A stretch of DNA of 64,000 nt from Drosophila persimilis (lineage: Eukaryota; Arthropoda; Insecta; Diptera; Drosophilidae). Where the stretch lies: contig NW_020825343.1 in assembly GCF_003286085.1 (NCBI RefSeq), positions 248,001 through 312,000 of the forward strand. Direction: 5' to 3'. Within the stretch, counting starts at the first letter, position 1; each line of letters begins with the position of its first letter. Below are positions 45,469-59,574 of this stretch, in pieces. Below the pieces are notes generated by a model that was not told the DNA's origin, made no database searches, and worked only from the letters and a program-made list of their open reading frames with translations. The position numbers and the translations under genes are program-made.

Positions 45469-45996
45469 CTACTGAGTGGAGCAGTTGCCATCGTTGTAGA
45501 TGACCATATAGTCATCGGTCACACAGGCACTTCCCAGGGGCATGGACTGGCAGATGCCCTCCACATGCTTGGTGATCTCCACGTAGCAGGAGCGATGGCC
45601 GTGGGAGGAGAGCTTGTGGAAGCCGCTCGTCGGATGCTTGATGACGGTCGGATGCTTGTGGCCGCCCAGCCGGTGCTTGGGCGATGGGGGCGCTGCCACC
45701 GGGGCTGTATCTTCGGCAAACTCCAACCAGGGAGGAGGCAGCGAGTGCTGCTGCTGCTGTTGCTGCTGCGACTGTCGCTGGTCCACAGTGACCTCTTGGT
45801 CCACCTCCATGGGCAGTTCCACGCCCTCTACATCGTCGTCGAGCGGAAAGGGGAAGGATGTCTTCGATTTGCCGATGATTCCCCCCTGCTCATTATCGGC
45901 CACAGAGGCGGCGCTCAGGAGCTGCGGCGTCAGCACCAAGGCGTTGGCAATCAGCAGAGTTGTGGTACAGTAGAGCAGCAGATGGAGTTGGGCCAT
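45469..45996 (-). CDS. Small secreted protein with a C-terminal four-cysteine module
   Basis: A single exon of 175 residues, with the ATG at 45996-45994. Residues about 1-30 form a signal peptide (hydrophobic LLLYCTTTLLIANALVL). Then come an acidic middle region, a Gln run, a Pro-rich stretch, a His/Lys-rich segment (HRLGGHKHPTVIKHP) and a C-terminal module with four cysteines at spacings of 11, 8 and 13 residues. The last residues are GNCSTQ. I do not recognise the family; the cysteine spacing does not match Kazal or complete single-domain VWC modules. The upstream TATA box (minus strand) and short leader suggest a tightly regulated, possibly tissue-specific transcript. It is convergent with the GDPD paralogue. 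An antisense ORF on the plus strand (45457-46272) is a shadow. Confidence 0.78.
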   Translation of the reverse strand: MAQLHLLLYCTTTLLIANALVLTPQLLSAASVADNEQGGIIGKSKTSFPFPLDDDVEGVELPMEVDQEVTVDQRQSQQQQQQQHSLPPPWLEFAEDTAPVAAPPSPKHRLGGHKHPTVIKHPTSGFHKLSSHGHRSCYVEITKHVEGICQSMPLGSACVTDDYMVIYNDGNCSTQ

Positions 45997-46100
45997 CCTT
46001 TAGTAGTTCCTAGAGCAAAGTTGCTGCAAAGTCGTGTGCCTCCTTGTGAACTGTTGCACTGGCAGTGCATGAATGTGGCTAGCCAGGCTATCGATGCGGG

Positions 46101-46108
46101 TTTTTATA
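46101..46108 (-). promoter_or_regulatory. TATA box of the small secreted protein gene
   Basis: On the minus strand the sequence reads CTATAAAAACC, about 105 bases before the ATG at 45996. An initiator would be expected near 46070-46080. Confidence 0.6.
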
Positions 46109-48007
46109 GCCGGCCGGCCAGCCAGCCCGGAGATTTTCCCCAAACAGTCAATGACCCAACAATGGGACCCGACAATGGGACCTGCAGGCTGCAGCAGCGG
46201 CAGCAGCGGGCAAGAAAGCGGCGCCAGAGGAGTCAAACAATTGGAATTGAAAAGAAGCCACTCAAGAACTGAAATCATCATCCAATCCTATCCCAATCCC
46301 CACTCCCACTCCCACTTCCACCAGGCTTCCACCAGCCAGAGACGACACAAAAGGTCGTAATTAATTATAGTTGAGTATACGCCACGTAAGCCTCAATGAC
46401 AAGGACTCCCTGCGGTGCTTCCTCCTTCCTAACCGCCTACTGGGAATGGATGTTCAGAAAATTGGAAATCTATTCCGAATTCCAATTGCGATTACGATTC
46501 CGATTCCGTTCATTCTCTTCCTCGATGCGATTCGATTCGATTTGGTTTCTATTTGTGCGCCTTACGCCTTGCGTCTTGCCTTCCTTTTGTATTTCCGGCA
46601 ATTATTTTCGACGATGTGACAATATTGTCTGTGACGGTCTGTGGAGGAGTCCTGGTGCCAGGCTTGGGCATTGGGTGTGGAGTGTGGAGTGTGGTGTGTG
46701 CGGGGGAGGAGGGCTTTTCTCTAACGACTTCATAAGCATCTGGATTCAATTGAATTTAAATGCAGTTGTTGCCTTTGGCCCGCACCAGCACTCAAGGAGG
46801 AGCAACCAAAGCGACGACAACAATTTAGCGGAAGTGAGGCTGACGCCATTTTTAAAATGGCGCATACGTGTGCGACGTGTTTATGGGAGACTTTTTTTGT
46901 TTTTTTTTTTTGATAACTGACAGACATGACAGACAGCCGCACAAGTCTAGGCCATGGCCAATAACAAGCTCTGCCAAGATGGAAATTGCCCGTGAACGAT
47001 TCTCAGCTGCAGGCCGTGCCACGTGACTTGCCAAGTGATTTCCTGTGACTTTCCCCGAGTCTGAGCCTGCTCTTTAAAGCCCTTAATGTCGGTTGAAACT
47101 TTAAAGTGTATTTAAATTAATCATGAATCATTTATCAATTATTTGTCGGTGGGGAAGTTGTTAATTGTTCGATTAAACGCTTCGAAATGTTAAACAGAAA
47201 TCATCCTGGCAGTAGTGATTGTGATTCCTCCCTCTGTTCCACCCTGCTACAGTCACAGTGCCAGTACCGTACAGCTCTGATCATCTCTGATGGCAACATG
47301 AAGCCGCCTGGGGACTGCTTATACAGCACGCAGGATGAATAGCTAAGGATTTGGCACGCACCCCCCAGGACTGGTAGACAATGCCACCCAGCCAGATATT
47401 CGCTGAATCATTAAATTGCTGCCTGGCATTATCCACAGGCTCCAGACAACAGGAGCAGCAGCAGGAGCAGCAACAAAAAAGAAGGAGGCAAAAATGGCAC
47501 GTGAAATTAATTTAAATGCTGTGATTGCCGGATTGCTGGATGAATGACATTTGTTGTCGACACAACACGACACCCCTGGACGACTCCCTAGCTTGTTAGC
47601 AATTCAATTTGGCCATAATAGATGGCTCTGACAAGGCACTTCGAGTGCCTGAGTGAGAGCTGCCTTCCTACTGCCTGAATCCACTCTCCCAGTACCTAAT
47701 GCCCTCTAGGCTGTCGTCTTGTTAAGGAGCTTAACCCTGCTGGCTGCGGTTCACCTCAATTTCCAGCTGAAGGCGAGCTAATTAAACGCCTTTGCCACTG
47801 TCACTGCTAGTGCTGCTGCTGCTGCCGCTGCCACTGCCACTGCCTTTGCCCAACTAATTAGAGCAGCTGTCACAGATCCCCAGCCAGAACTAGGGCCCAA
47901 GAAGCAGGCCAAGGCTTTACAAATAATTCAATTAAATTGCTCACGAACAGAGTAGACAGAAATGAAGAACGACAGCAATAGGAATAGCAATAGCAACAAT
48001 AGAGATT

Positions 48008-48044
<37 letters not shown>

Positions 48045-49199
48045 GGAGCGGGAGAGGGAAGACGCGGGGGAAAAACCACAGACAAAGCAGGCCACAGAAA
48101 CCGAGGCATTTCCACAGGAAATCCCCGTGTCAGAGTCGAGACGGATAATGCAAATACTCTTGCTTTTTGGAAAAACAACCGCAAAAGCCAAAATGCCAAG
48201 TAGAAATTGACAAAGACTTTGGTTTTTGGCGGCTACAGAGAAGAGGATGAGACAGGCAGGTTCTACTGATAGTCGGTGGTGTGTCAAAGGCCGCTGGATA
48301 TTTCTCCCCGTCAATTGCTACACACCGTATCCTCCGTTTCTCCTCAAGCTGAATATCTCCCACGTAATGGAGAATCGCAATGAAAATTGAATTGAAATCG
48401 GGTAAAATACTTTTAAATTGAATTAAACACAAATTTAATTTGAATCGAATGGAATTGGCAATGGAAATGGTTGAAGGCGGAAAAAAATATCACCAATGGG
48501 CAATGGGGAATGAGGATTGGGGAATGGGAATCGCATATGAAATCCCTATTCAAAAATGTCAAAAGGAAATCGAAGAGGAAATTGAATTCGTTTCAGCATT
48601 TTATTGCATATTCAGCGATGAGCGAAACGATGCATGCAACTTGATTATGTTTCGAGAGGTAAACCCAAGGAGAACACTCCTATGAATCATCAAATTTGGG
48701 GTCATTAAATAAATATAGAGATCTAAAGCCAAGAAATAGTACCATACCAAATAGAATTACATAAAAATGGTAGAAAGCTTCAACACTTGGCTGGATACAT
48801 GTATCTTTAGGGGTCGCCATTGCATCGACACGATTTAAAATTCCTATCAATTTGCAATCCATACACATTGTGGTTTTCTTTCTAAGCTGAAGGATGGTGG
48901 GATCTGTAACATGTAGAATGTAGACAGCACTTTAGAAACCGCATTTCTTTTACTTTATTGAAAACAAGTCTTTTGTATTTGTTGATTGGAGTGGCCTGAG
49001 AGTATGTGTCGTCCTGTGTTGCAGGGAAGAAGAGAGTTTCGCAGAGTGTAAAGAGGAGCAGATCGAGAGATGGAACAAAGAAGAAACATCGTGCTACTCT
49101 GAGATACGTATAGTGGGCGACTAAAGTCTACATACGACCTCTATTAGTGGTATCACAGGCTTGTGAGATTTAATTGTAATTTAGGCAGAAATAAACCAA

Positions 49200-49760
49200 A
49201 AACTGGTAAAATTCAAGAGCATTATTATGAAAGAAAGAGAGAGAAGCCCTCATATATTAAAACAAAACAATTAAAAATAAAAAAATTTTGTTAAATAATA
49301 AAAATTAAAATAATGTATAAAACATACTTAGTATTAATAATATAATACAAAATATTAATAATATTAGATCAAAGTTTGAGTGAAACTGAGTTCTAATAAA
49401 AATTAAAAAAAAAATAATAATAAGAAGAAACATATTTAATATAAATAAATAAATACATTTGCATACATAGACATATCTAAATATTTAATTAAATTTTGAA
49501 ATATATTTTGATTTAATTATAAAATAAATTTAGATCAAATATTTGTATATAGTAAAAAAGTTAATTTTTTCTTAACGTTTTCTACTTTGAGAACTAATCT
49601 ATGGTTAAAAATATATATGTAAATATATAACCTCAAAATTTCTTCTAATAAAAGACTCCATTAAAACCATGTATGTACATGGGTACATATGTATGTACAT
49701 ATACTTATGTGTACGTACTAAGTATTTATGTACATAAAAATACTTACGAGTACCCTTAAC
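49200..49760. repeat. Strongly AT-rich block with TACATATGTA motifs
   Basis: The composition changes abruptly to A/T runs with no ORF, ending in a cluster of palindromic GTACATATGTAC-like motifs (about 49670-49740). It may be a decayed transposon or unconstrained DNA; no terminal repeats were seen. Confidence 0.4.
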
Positions 49761-52700
49761 TTGAATAATATCCATATTCCTGTAACCAAAACTAATTAAG
49801 CGTGCGTTAATGGCTCAGTCCCCAGACATTAGGCCATCAAGTTTATGGCCGAGACCAGACTAGACCCTTAACCAACTCCGGCCGCCTCTTGACGGCTTTT
49901 GTTATGCGGCTACAAAGTGCCAGACGACGTGTGACAAAATCGGCAGAAGTGCGAGGCCAGCAACCATTTGTTCGCCCCTGAATGAGTGCCTCCAGAATCG
50001 GGATATCTTGGAGCTGGGGACTGGGGTCTTGTGACTCTTTCCTGCTGGCGTCTGCTGGCTCAATTTAATCCTTGGCTGCGCCGAAAATGATGGAGCACGA
50101 ACAACTTTTTGGCGCCGGCAACGTTTTAATTTGCATTAAAACGCGACGCGACTAGAGTTGCCAAAAACTCGCGTTCGAGCAACTATTAAACTAAACTTAC
50201 ATCTACCCCTTGGGCTATAAGTTTTTCGCTCTCCAGTTTCGTGAGCTTGCATACAAATGGGGCCCATCAGGAGCCACCCAATGCGCACCAACGCGCACCA
50301 TCCGCACCACTCGCATGGCACCTTAAGGCCTTAATAATGCCAACCATTTTGGCCACAAATCAAAGCGAGTCCGGGGCGCCGAAGGGTCCAACAAGTTGTC
50401 GGCTTAGCATGTGGGACCATTTTCTCTCTTGCCCAGCGGGAATCATAAATTTCGTGATAGGCGGGGGGGCTCATACCTCAAGGCTCGAGGCTGATCAGAG
50501 ATGAAATGATTTATGCATGTTAATATCTGATCAGTCGATGGCAAAAGTTCGATAAAGGAAAGCCCAGAAGCAGCATACTTTCGGCTTTAATATTGGCCAA
50601 TTCGGAGACTTTTGGCCATTCGACGATGGATTTCCCGAGCACATACACACACACACAAGCCTTTGGCAGAGAGAAGTAAAAGCTTTTCACTGTGCGCGTT
50701 CCGCGACCAGTCGAGCCAGAGGCAAAGAGCAGCTGCCACATGCCACATGCCATACTCCACACACACATGGTGCACAGCAGCGCAGCAGCACAGCAGCGTA
50801 TCAGCACAGCAGCAGACATGCCAGCAGGGCTCTCCCGGATTCCGTGGCCGTGTTCAATGTGGATTGCAGAGGGCCACAAGACTATTTAAAAATTAATACA
50901 ACTGAAATCCACCATTTTCACGCCAGCTAAGGCAGCTGCAGACAGGGCGGCCCATCCTTCGAGTGAGATAACTGGAGGAAGGGCAAAGAAAAACTGGTGC
51001 GGGGCGGGGCGGGGTTGAAGGCAATTGCATTGCCATGAGCTTCTTCGGAGTCTGGGTCTGGTTGTGGCCCACATCGGTTCTTTGGCGTTTTATTTTTGGC
51101 TGTCGTTTGCAGTTCGTTTTGCCGCCTCCCGGATCAAAGGCGCACCACAAACCGAACAAAAATAAAAGAATTGGAAGCCCAACTTTTTAATACTTTTAGC
51201 CAAAAGCGAACAGAACAGGGTACTGTTCAACGATGAGCGTCCATAAACTTGGCCTTACCGCAGACCGATGATGATGATGACGATGATGAGGCAGAAGGGC
51301 TGAATGGAATTTATATGCAGGAAACGCGGAAGCGACCGCGAGTCATGGGCTACCAGTTTTGCATAATGCGAACAAAACCCAACACCAAAGGCAACTTTGG
51401 TGTGGAGTATATCCTGTATATGTATGTATTCCGTTTAGTTGCCATCAAAGACCATCAACTGGCGTGCACTTTTAGTTGTTAAACACGAAATTGAGTTGTA
51501 GCCATGAAACGCCACCCGCCATAAAACGGTTTTGCCCGCCCAGCGATGGGCAGTTGGCAGGTGGGTGGGTGGCCAATTGGCCCCGGTCCCGGCCCAAAGC
51601 ATCAAGTTAAGTGAGTGACCAGCCCAGACAAAGCCAACAGCTTGAAGCAGATGGACTGCTTCGTACCCCTTTCTGGCCAATGGTCGAATGGTCGAACGCT
51701 TAAAAAGAGATGAAACACTCTGGTATTGGCCTTGACTTTAAGGTGCGCTTTCAAATTCATTTTGATGGTCTTGGCATTTGGCCTTGGCTGAACAAGCAAA
51801 AATTGTTTGAGAATTGTTTGCTCGGCCCCGGCCTAAACAAGCAGCCAGCCAGCCAGCCAGCCAGTCGCTTCTTGTATGGAAAAGTCATGAAATTGGCTGT
51901 TGCCTTTTTAAATAGTCGTTTCGTTGGTCGGACTAAGTAAAGAGACCATTTGGGGCACCATGCAGCCAGGGCATTGAGCGATGGGTACTGCGCTTTTATA
52001 GACTGGAATTTAAAGTCGAAATAAAAGAGAAATTTTAAGAAACAGAAGAAATTTATATTCCATCTATGTACATATGTATATGCAACAAATATTTCAATTC
52101 AAATTGTATATGTTAGGAAATGTTTAGTTTTAAAAATCAATTAAGATTAAAGTAAATTTGCGTTTTAAGTAAATAAATATATTTCCAGTAATCGACAGTA
52201 ATTTGTTTAATTTTGACATGCATAAAAGTTAATTGCTTTAAAGATCAATTTAATGTTTTATTTGATGGAGAATTTACCAATTATTTGCCATGGCTTCCAC
52301 ATTTGCATAAGGCATTGGGATTGGGATTGGGATTGGGTTTGGGCTGAAAAATGAAATCCGTTCAACAGTCAACAGCTGACACATTTGCCGCCAATTAATT
52401 AAGCTCATTTATTTGCATTTCATCGTTTGGCTTGGCATGAATTAAAGTTAATTTCCACATACACTTTTATGTGATTTACAATGGGCTTAATATTACAGGA
52501 TGTTGTGGCACGACACCCACACGCGTTGCCAAAACAACAATTGAAATGCGCCACTGGCGACAAAATGTATTCATAAATATTTTGTTGTTGTTGCTGTTGT
52601 TCTTGTTGGGCCACGCACCGGTATTGTATTCTTTTTGTATTTTTCTGTCTTTTTTTCCACTGCGTATTGCAATCAATTTGTGCAGCACGTGACTTCTGCT

Positions 52701-53241
52701 CGGGGCAGGCCATAGATATTGGCAATCTCACTTCAAGCCTCTTAAGCCTGATGCAGAGATTTATTTTTTAATGATTTCTACACTTCCACCTCCAGCCCCT
52801 GCCCCTGCCACTGCCCCTGCCTCTGCTCTGATGCTGCCTGCTGCCAGCTTCTGCTGTTGTTCATTTCCTCGAAGTTTATACTCGGTTTATTTTTTATTTT
52901 TTAATTTGTGTGCTGGTCAAAAGTTTTTCAATTTAAAATGTTCTCAAACATTTTACCGACTTGCCGGCTTGGTCCCTGATATTTAATATACAAAACGTTT
53001 GCCTTGCCACACACACACCTGCTTCTCCGAGTGCCCGGATGCCATGCGGGTGTGGGTGCGGGTGCAGGTGCAGGTGCGGTTCTGGAAAAAAAAGCCGACG
53101 GTCGGTATTCAATAATTAAGTTGACGCCAGGCACAAAACTTTATTCCCTTCGTCTTCGGCGAGGGGTGGAACTTTGTAAATTTGTGGGTTTTAATAATTT
53201 GAAAGTTGATAGCCGCCGCCGCTGGCTTTTTTGCATTTAAC

Positions 53242-53283
53242 TCTCGTGCCGTGCCGTGCCTTGCCGTGGCGTGCCGTGGCCCG
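53242..53283. repeat. CGTGC pentamer tandem repeat
   Basis: Seven or so imperfect copies of CGTGC with T and GG variants, non-coding. Confidence 0.75.
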
Positions 53284-54186
53284 GGATCTCGTGTTTTTGC
53301 TCTTTGGCCAACACTTGCACCTTTTTTTTTTTCTTTGTGTGCCACCTGAACTTTGCTCCTCACAGTTCTCACAGTTGCTGCTGTTTGTTTCGCTGCGGTT
53401 CGACATGGCTACGATTTTTACCCTCCCCTCCCCCACTTGTGCCCCATGGAACAGGGGGCTGTGCTGTGCTCTCCCGTTTTGATAGATGGATCAACAATGG
53501 CTTTTTATTCGCCTGCATCCCTCGCCACCGCCCCACCAACGCTTTTTGCTCTTCGGCAGCTGGCGATGCTAGTTTGTGGCGCCTCAAGGTGCATGCATGC
53601 ATGCATTCATCCTAGCCTGTGTGTGTGTAGTTGTTAAGTGCTGTTTTGCTGGCATTGGCATTACATTTCTTTGGTTTGAAGAAGTTTGGCTCTCGTGCTT
53701 TTTATTCGCTAAAATGTGGCTTACAGAAAATTGTTTCTGGTTTCTGGTTTGGTGCCCCCTAAATACTTACTTCAAAAAGTTAACTTTAAATCCTAGTCTA
53801 AGGAAAGGTTAAATCTTCAATTTTCTCTTCTCCCAAATGCCAGACTTCGGCGGTGGGGGGAAGTGGTGAAAGTCGAATGGGAATTCCCCTGATGAGCTTG
53901 CATTTAATCATTCATGGCATTCAATATTTAATTTGCCCTACTTTTGCTCCCTCTGCTCTTTCGAGTGTTTGGCCACCTAATGATAACGACATTTATGTCC
54001 GCACACTTGTCGGAATTTGTCCTTGGCATGACCGTGTCTGCTGCTGCTGCTGCTTCTCCGCCATGCCACATTGCCAATATACGCGATATATATCTATATC
54101 TATATACATATATGGGGCATATATATACAAGGTTTTTTCTCCATGTGTTCGTAGTATATCTTAATATTTATTTTTTCTACATTTTA

Positions 54187-54214
54187 CACGCACACACACA
54201 CACACACACGCGCG
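54187..54214. repeat. (CA)n microsatellite followed by CG units
   Basis: About ten CA units then CGCGCG. It is non-coding. Confidence 0.9.
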
Positions 54215-54316
54215 TCACAAGAGCACAAGAGAACCCCCTAACCTCAACCCCAACCCCATCACATGGCCGGAGCTGGAGCTCCCTATTGAAACAATTGAAA
54301 CGTGACACGCATCGGC

Positions 54317-54358
54317 AATGGCTGGGCTGGGCTGGGCTGGGCTGGTCTGGGCTGGTCT
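54317..54358. repeat. GGGCT pentamer tandem repeat
   Basis: Seven to eight copies of GGGCT with TCT variants in the last units. Confidence 0.85.
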
Positions 54359-57300
54359 AGTGGCGTATGAGTGATTTTCAGCTGATAGCTTATGGCCAAT
54401 GTTTCAACTTTGCACCGTGCACTTAATTTTTTATTAAACACAGTAATCTCTGATGTCGGTGGAGGCATGAACAACAAAAAAAAAAAACGCACCAAAAAAG
54501 CATAACTGAAACTGAAAGAACGAACAGACCGAGCGACGGACCGACATTCAAAGAACTTGATTGACGAGGGTGATTTAATAAATGAAACGGACTGCAGAGA
54601 CAGAAACGGAAACGAAAAAGTAATACCATAATGATATACATACGTATATGTTCACCCCTCTTGCTCTCTCACTGTTTTTCCCTTTGGAATTTCCCCCAAG
54701 GGAGACGTCGCAAATCTATGCAAGGAGCTCCGCAGAGCAGAGAACGTTGATGGGCGACCGTCAACAGGACTGCCAACGAAAACAATCAACGGTTTGGTTG
54801 TGGCCAAAACGCAACCGTACTCCTGTGCCCCCCCGCACCATCCATAAAGAGTCAGTGGACAGAGCAATCATATGGCAAGCAGAGCAAAATTCTAGCAAAA
54901 AACAGACAAAAAAAGAAAAAAAAAAAAAAAAAAACAAAAATAGGGGAAAACAAATTGCCACCCAGAAGCAATGCACAATGAAAATACCCGTAAAAGTCGA
55001 AACAAATGCAAACAAGGGAACCAGTGCTAGAGGAGGGTTGGGTGGAGGGGCAACGAGGGGAGGGAGAACTTGGGCAGAGAATTGTAGAGAATCAGTGTGT
55101 AACAGAGGGCAAAGCGACTCGCTTTCAAATTAAATTTGACTCTTTTTTTTGTTGTTTTTCGCTCTTTTGTTTAACACTTTTTGATTTGGGTATTTTTTTG
55201 GTAGCACTGCAGAGGGCGAGAGAGAGAGTAACGGGTTAATGTAATCAAATAGAAGAGATTTATGGCCATAAAATGTTATACAAAACATGTATAGTATCCT
55301 CCTGTGATGTGGGTCATTTATTTAAATTCCACTCCTCGGATGGGGTGTGATTAGGCAACCCACCCCGTAAGACGTTTCGGTTCATTCGAGATTGAACTTA
55401 AGCCTTTCAGATATCCAAGGATATGTAGCTTTCTTTCATATACACATACATGAGGGTACAATATTTACAGCTCTCAATTACCTGCTGTCTGCCGCCTGCC
55501 TGCTGCACCTGAAACCAATTAAAATTTGATAGGCCTTTTGGCCAATTGGCGGCGCAAGGCTTCTTCTAACGCTTTTTTGTTTTTTTTTGTTTGGCCATAT
55601 AAAATTTTAATTGAACCAGAACCCGAGACTTGATTAATTGACAAATAAAGTATACTGCCAGGCCATGCGCAACGTTTTAATGGCCAAAACAGCTACAGCC
55701 ACAGCCACGGCAGCCACAGGTGCGGTGCGGTGCGGTGCGTCTCTCTCGTTCTTTATGGGTCCTTTCTCAAATTAGCAGCTCATTGAGGAAGGCAGGCTAA
55801 GAGCATTAGAAACACTTTCGCTTTCATGTTGCTTCATGGCCGACTAGAGGGCCCATAAATAAGGGACCGACCCGAAAGGGTTGCTCTTTTTGGAGCAGGT
55901 GTATAAATTTTCTGGATCTGGATCGGGATCCCATCGTTAACAAAACAGCTGTCCATATCCTTGAATGTCTGGCAAAATCTCATTGCGAACTGTGAACATT
56001 CTCCCACCCCCCGTTCTGCCATTCTCCACGATTTGTTGGCGAAATGCTGTGCAAATATCGAATGCTGAATCCTGCGAGTCTTGTGAATCCAGTGTGTGTG
56101 CGCCAGAGCCACGGATTCAATGAATTTATTCATTAGTTTGCTTTGATATGCACTTCAGTGACCCTCTCGGACCTCGGAGCGATTCGCCATTCGCCATCCG
56201 CCATTTGCCACACTAGTCGCTACACACTACGCTACACTGGGCAAACACAAAGTTGAATGCTACTCGAACGTGTATTTGCCACCAACTCGGCTCGACTCGA
56301 CTCGGCTCAGTTCAGTTCAGCTCAGCGCAGCTCAGTTGGGCATGTGCGTTCGTTCTGCATCCTCTATCCATGTGTGTCCATGCCCCGGAGGCAGCAGTAG
56401 CAGTGCCAGTGCCAGTGCCACACATGAATTGGAAACTTAAAGGCTTAGACAGGGAGAGGGGGAGGAAGAGTGAGAGCGAGAGAGAGGTGTGGCACACATC
56501 TCTGACAACCTACTACATCCTTCGGCTAATGCGATTTATTTTTATGGCCAATTTGCTTGATTAGGTTTTCGATTTTCATGCGCCCATTGCACTCGCTTTA
56601 CCTTCATGCCCCCTCCTCCACCCTTTCCGACTGCCCTCTGGTCTCTCTGTTTTCCTCTCTCCCTCTCCCTCTCTCTCGCTCTTGGGCTTGGGGTTGGGGG
56701 TTCATTAAAGTTGAGAAAACAAAGTTTATTGTAAAAAAGAGAGAGAGCCGGAAAGGCACTGCCAGGGGAACCAGGGGGAAGTGCAGCAAAGGGCGCAACT
56801 TTTTTTTGGTTGCAGTTAATAAAAAACCAAATGGAATATTAATTACTATTTGCCAGGCCAGGAGCAGGACCAGGGCCTGAGCCAGCAATCGGGATTACAA
56901 GTGTGCGGCAGCTGGAACTAAATTAAATTGAGGGCAGAGCCGGCTAGGGGGCGGGCAGCAGCAGGGAGCCAAAGAGACTCTCGAGTCTCTCTAGGGGGGT
57001 TCTCCATCGGCCAACCATTTAATGCTTCCTCAGATTTCGGTGCCATTTACGAATGGTAAATGCTCCTGTAAGCACCCATAAGCATCCAAATCAATGATGA
57101 GCCAAATCCCATTGATTTCCATATTCCATTTGATAATTTACATCGGCTTTTGCTTTGGCTTTGGCTTTGGCTTTGCGTGCAGTGCACTTAAACTGATGTA
57201 ATACAGGCACATACATGTGCACATACCTACATACCTACATACATAATGTAGGATGATGCTACAACTTCCGATCCAGTCCACTCCGCTCCCCTCCAGCGCA

Positions 57301-59574
57301 TGCGGAAATACCGCATGGCATTATGACATTTATGTGCTATAAAAATATGCTTCATGCTTTTATGGCTCATCCAATGCGGTCCCCCCTCCGACAATCTGCT
57401 TCCAGTTCAGCCAACAAAGCAGCTTCCGTAACGATGTCCTCATGTGTCTGTGGCATCATCGGTGCTCATCATCTGTGCATGTGCATATAAAAAAGTTCTG
57501 CCCCCCACCCTATGCCCTACACCCTACGTTTCCATCCTCTGGCACCTTTCAAAGGTGGCCAAAAAAAAAACAGAAGAACTGGTGGATGTATGCATTTTTT
57601 TCCCATTACATTTTTATGATTATTTCCACGCAAAAAAAAAACAACAGGAAAAAGAGTTGCAAGTGGGTCTGGGGCACACATTACGCATACGCCTCGGGGG
57701 CCCTGAGCAAAGCAGCTGCGGCGAAGCGAGAGAGAGACTGCAGCTGACTTTCCTTAATTAATAATTAAAGAATAGATTTTATACATTGTATATAATATGC
57801 TGTTGAGAAACGAGACCTGCAGAATGGAGTAGAGAGAGAGCCAGCGAGAGCGGATAAGTGTAGTGAAAAGTGTAATCACGATAAAGGCATCGGAAACGTG
57901 ACTAAATCCGTTTTGCCAATAAGACACGAAGCCAGCAGGCAGGCGTATCCGCATCCGCATCCGTTATCCTTGAAGCAGTGCCATTGGCCGGCCAAAGATG
58001 AAGATATAAAGACGCAAAGCTCAGTAGTCCACGCGCCACATCTTCCTTCCGTGGCATTGAACTGTGAAATGACTTCATTAGTGAAAATATTGTATGTCGC
58101 ACGGTCTCCTTCAACCTCCCCTCCCCCCCTCCCTCATCCCTCCCTCCCCCTGGTCATGATTTATTGCTTATGCCCGAGTTACAGCCACACACCCACAGAC
58201 ACACATACGAGGGGGGGAGAGTATCTTATGTGTGGAATTTTATGTAAATTTAACAGGGCCATAAGCAAGGCAAAAAAAGAAAAGGCAAAAAGTTGCCCAT
58301 ATAAAACATAAAGCGCAAATTAATTGAGGCAAAGTCGAGGAGCAGTAGCAGCATCCTTCCCCTGTCTCCTGTGCCCTGTCCCTTATATATGTTTTTTCCT
58401 TATGTGAGGGATGGAAATAAAGATTTTCCTTCGTTCTTTTGGGGGGTTGCCAAAGAGGGCCACACATAGTATCAAGTTATGAAACACCAGAATCAGAATC
58501 AGAATCACAGCTTGATGGCTGTGATTGTGCGTACCCAATGATATTTGGCGTACATGTCTCTGAATACCAGCGAAAGGACTTCTTTAAAGGGGAATTTTTT
58601 GGTTTGAATTTAAAACCGTTTTTAAATCGAAAAATCTTGAATGTATCTCACTTGACAACCACTCAGAGGCTTTTCATAATCTGCGCTGCTCTTTGAATGC
58701 TGCTGCGTGAAGGCTCTGACAGGGGCCCATGCCCCCATGCCTCCATGCCTCATTGGTATGGGAAAAGGCACCTGTGCCTGTGCCAGTGCCAGTGTTGGCA
58801 TTGCGAACGGAAATCACTTGAAACAGCTGCTGCAGTAGTCGCAGCAGCACCTGGGAGACGTGGCCAAACAATGGCCCCGCAGTCCTTGCTGCAACAGAAA
58901 GTAGAAGAAAGGAAGCAGTTCGTTTAACGAGCGCCCCAACTCAAAGGCACTGTAAGGTGCGTGCAAAGGCTTATCCTCCCCACAGCGTCATCTACTTAGA
59001 GACGTTGACGGTAACTGGGTGGGGTGGAGGGGCGGCTTGGATTCTTTTGCAATCCATCCATGCCGTCGTTTTCGCCTCCGTTTTAATTGATTCGCCTGCA
59101 GCAACTGCATAATTATGTACGTGTACGTATACGTATGCCCGTATGTTTTCCGAGAAAGAAGAAAAATCCCAGAACGAAGAGCGGAGACATCTGACAGACG
59201 ACAGATAGACGACAGTGCGCTGACAGTTGGCCCCAATCCCAGCCGGCATGGCGTATGCGTGATTTGAATGGGTTTGGGCTCGGCTTTGAGTTTGGGCTTG
59301 AGGACATGCGTGTGTGTCAGTGTGTGGGCGCGTGTGTGCCGTACAATGTCCTTGGCAATGCCTAGACATAATTTCATTAAAAGCTTATATTCCTCCATAG
59401 AGAGCTTTGCTGACGGGTTCTATTAACATGTCGTCTATGAAAATCTGAATTTTATGGCAATTGAGAGCCCCAGATATGAAATGACAGAAGTCTTCACGAG
59501 ACAAAAAATGCCTTTACCGAATGTTCATTTGAAATATAATTAAAATTGTCAAGGAAATACTCGAATAGTTGAGT

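Noticed and set aside
45457..46272. 271-codon plus-strand ORF over the small secreted gene
   Set aside because: The minus strand has signal peptide, stop codon, TATA box and poly(A) signal in the right order; the plus frame has none.
54648..55133. 161-codon plus-strand ORF rich in Lys and Gln
   Set aside because: It depends on long A-runs and looks like a 5' leader at most; no conserved domain.
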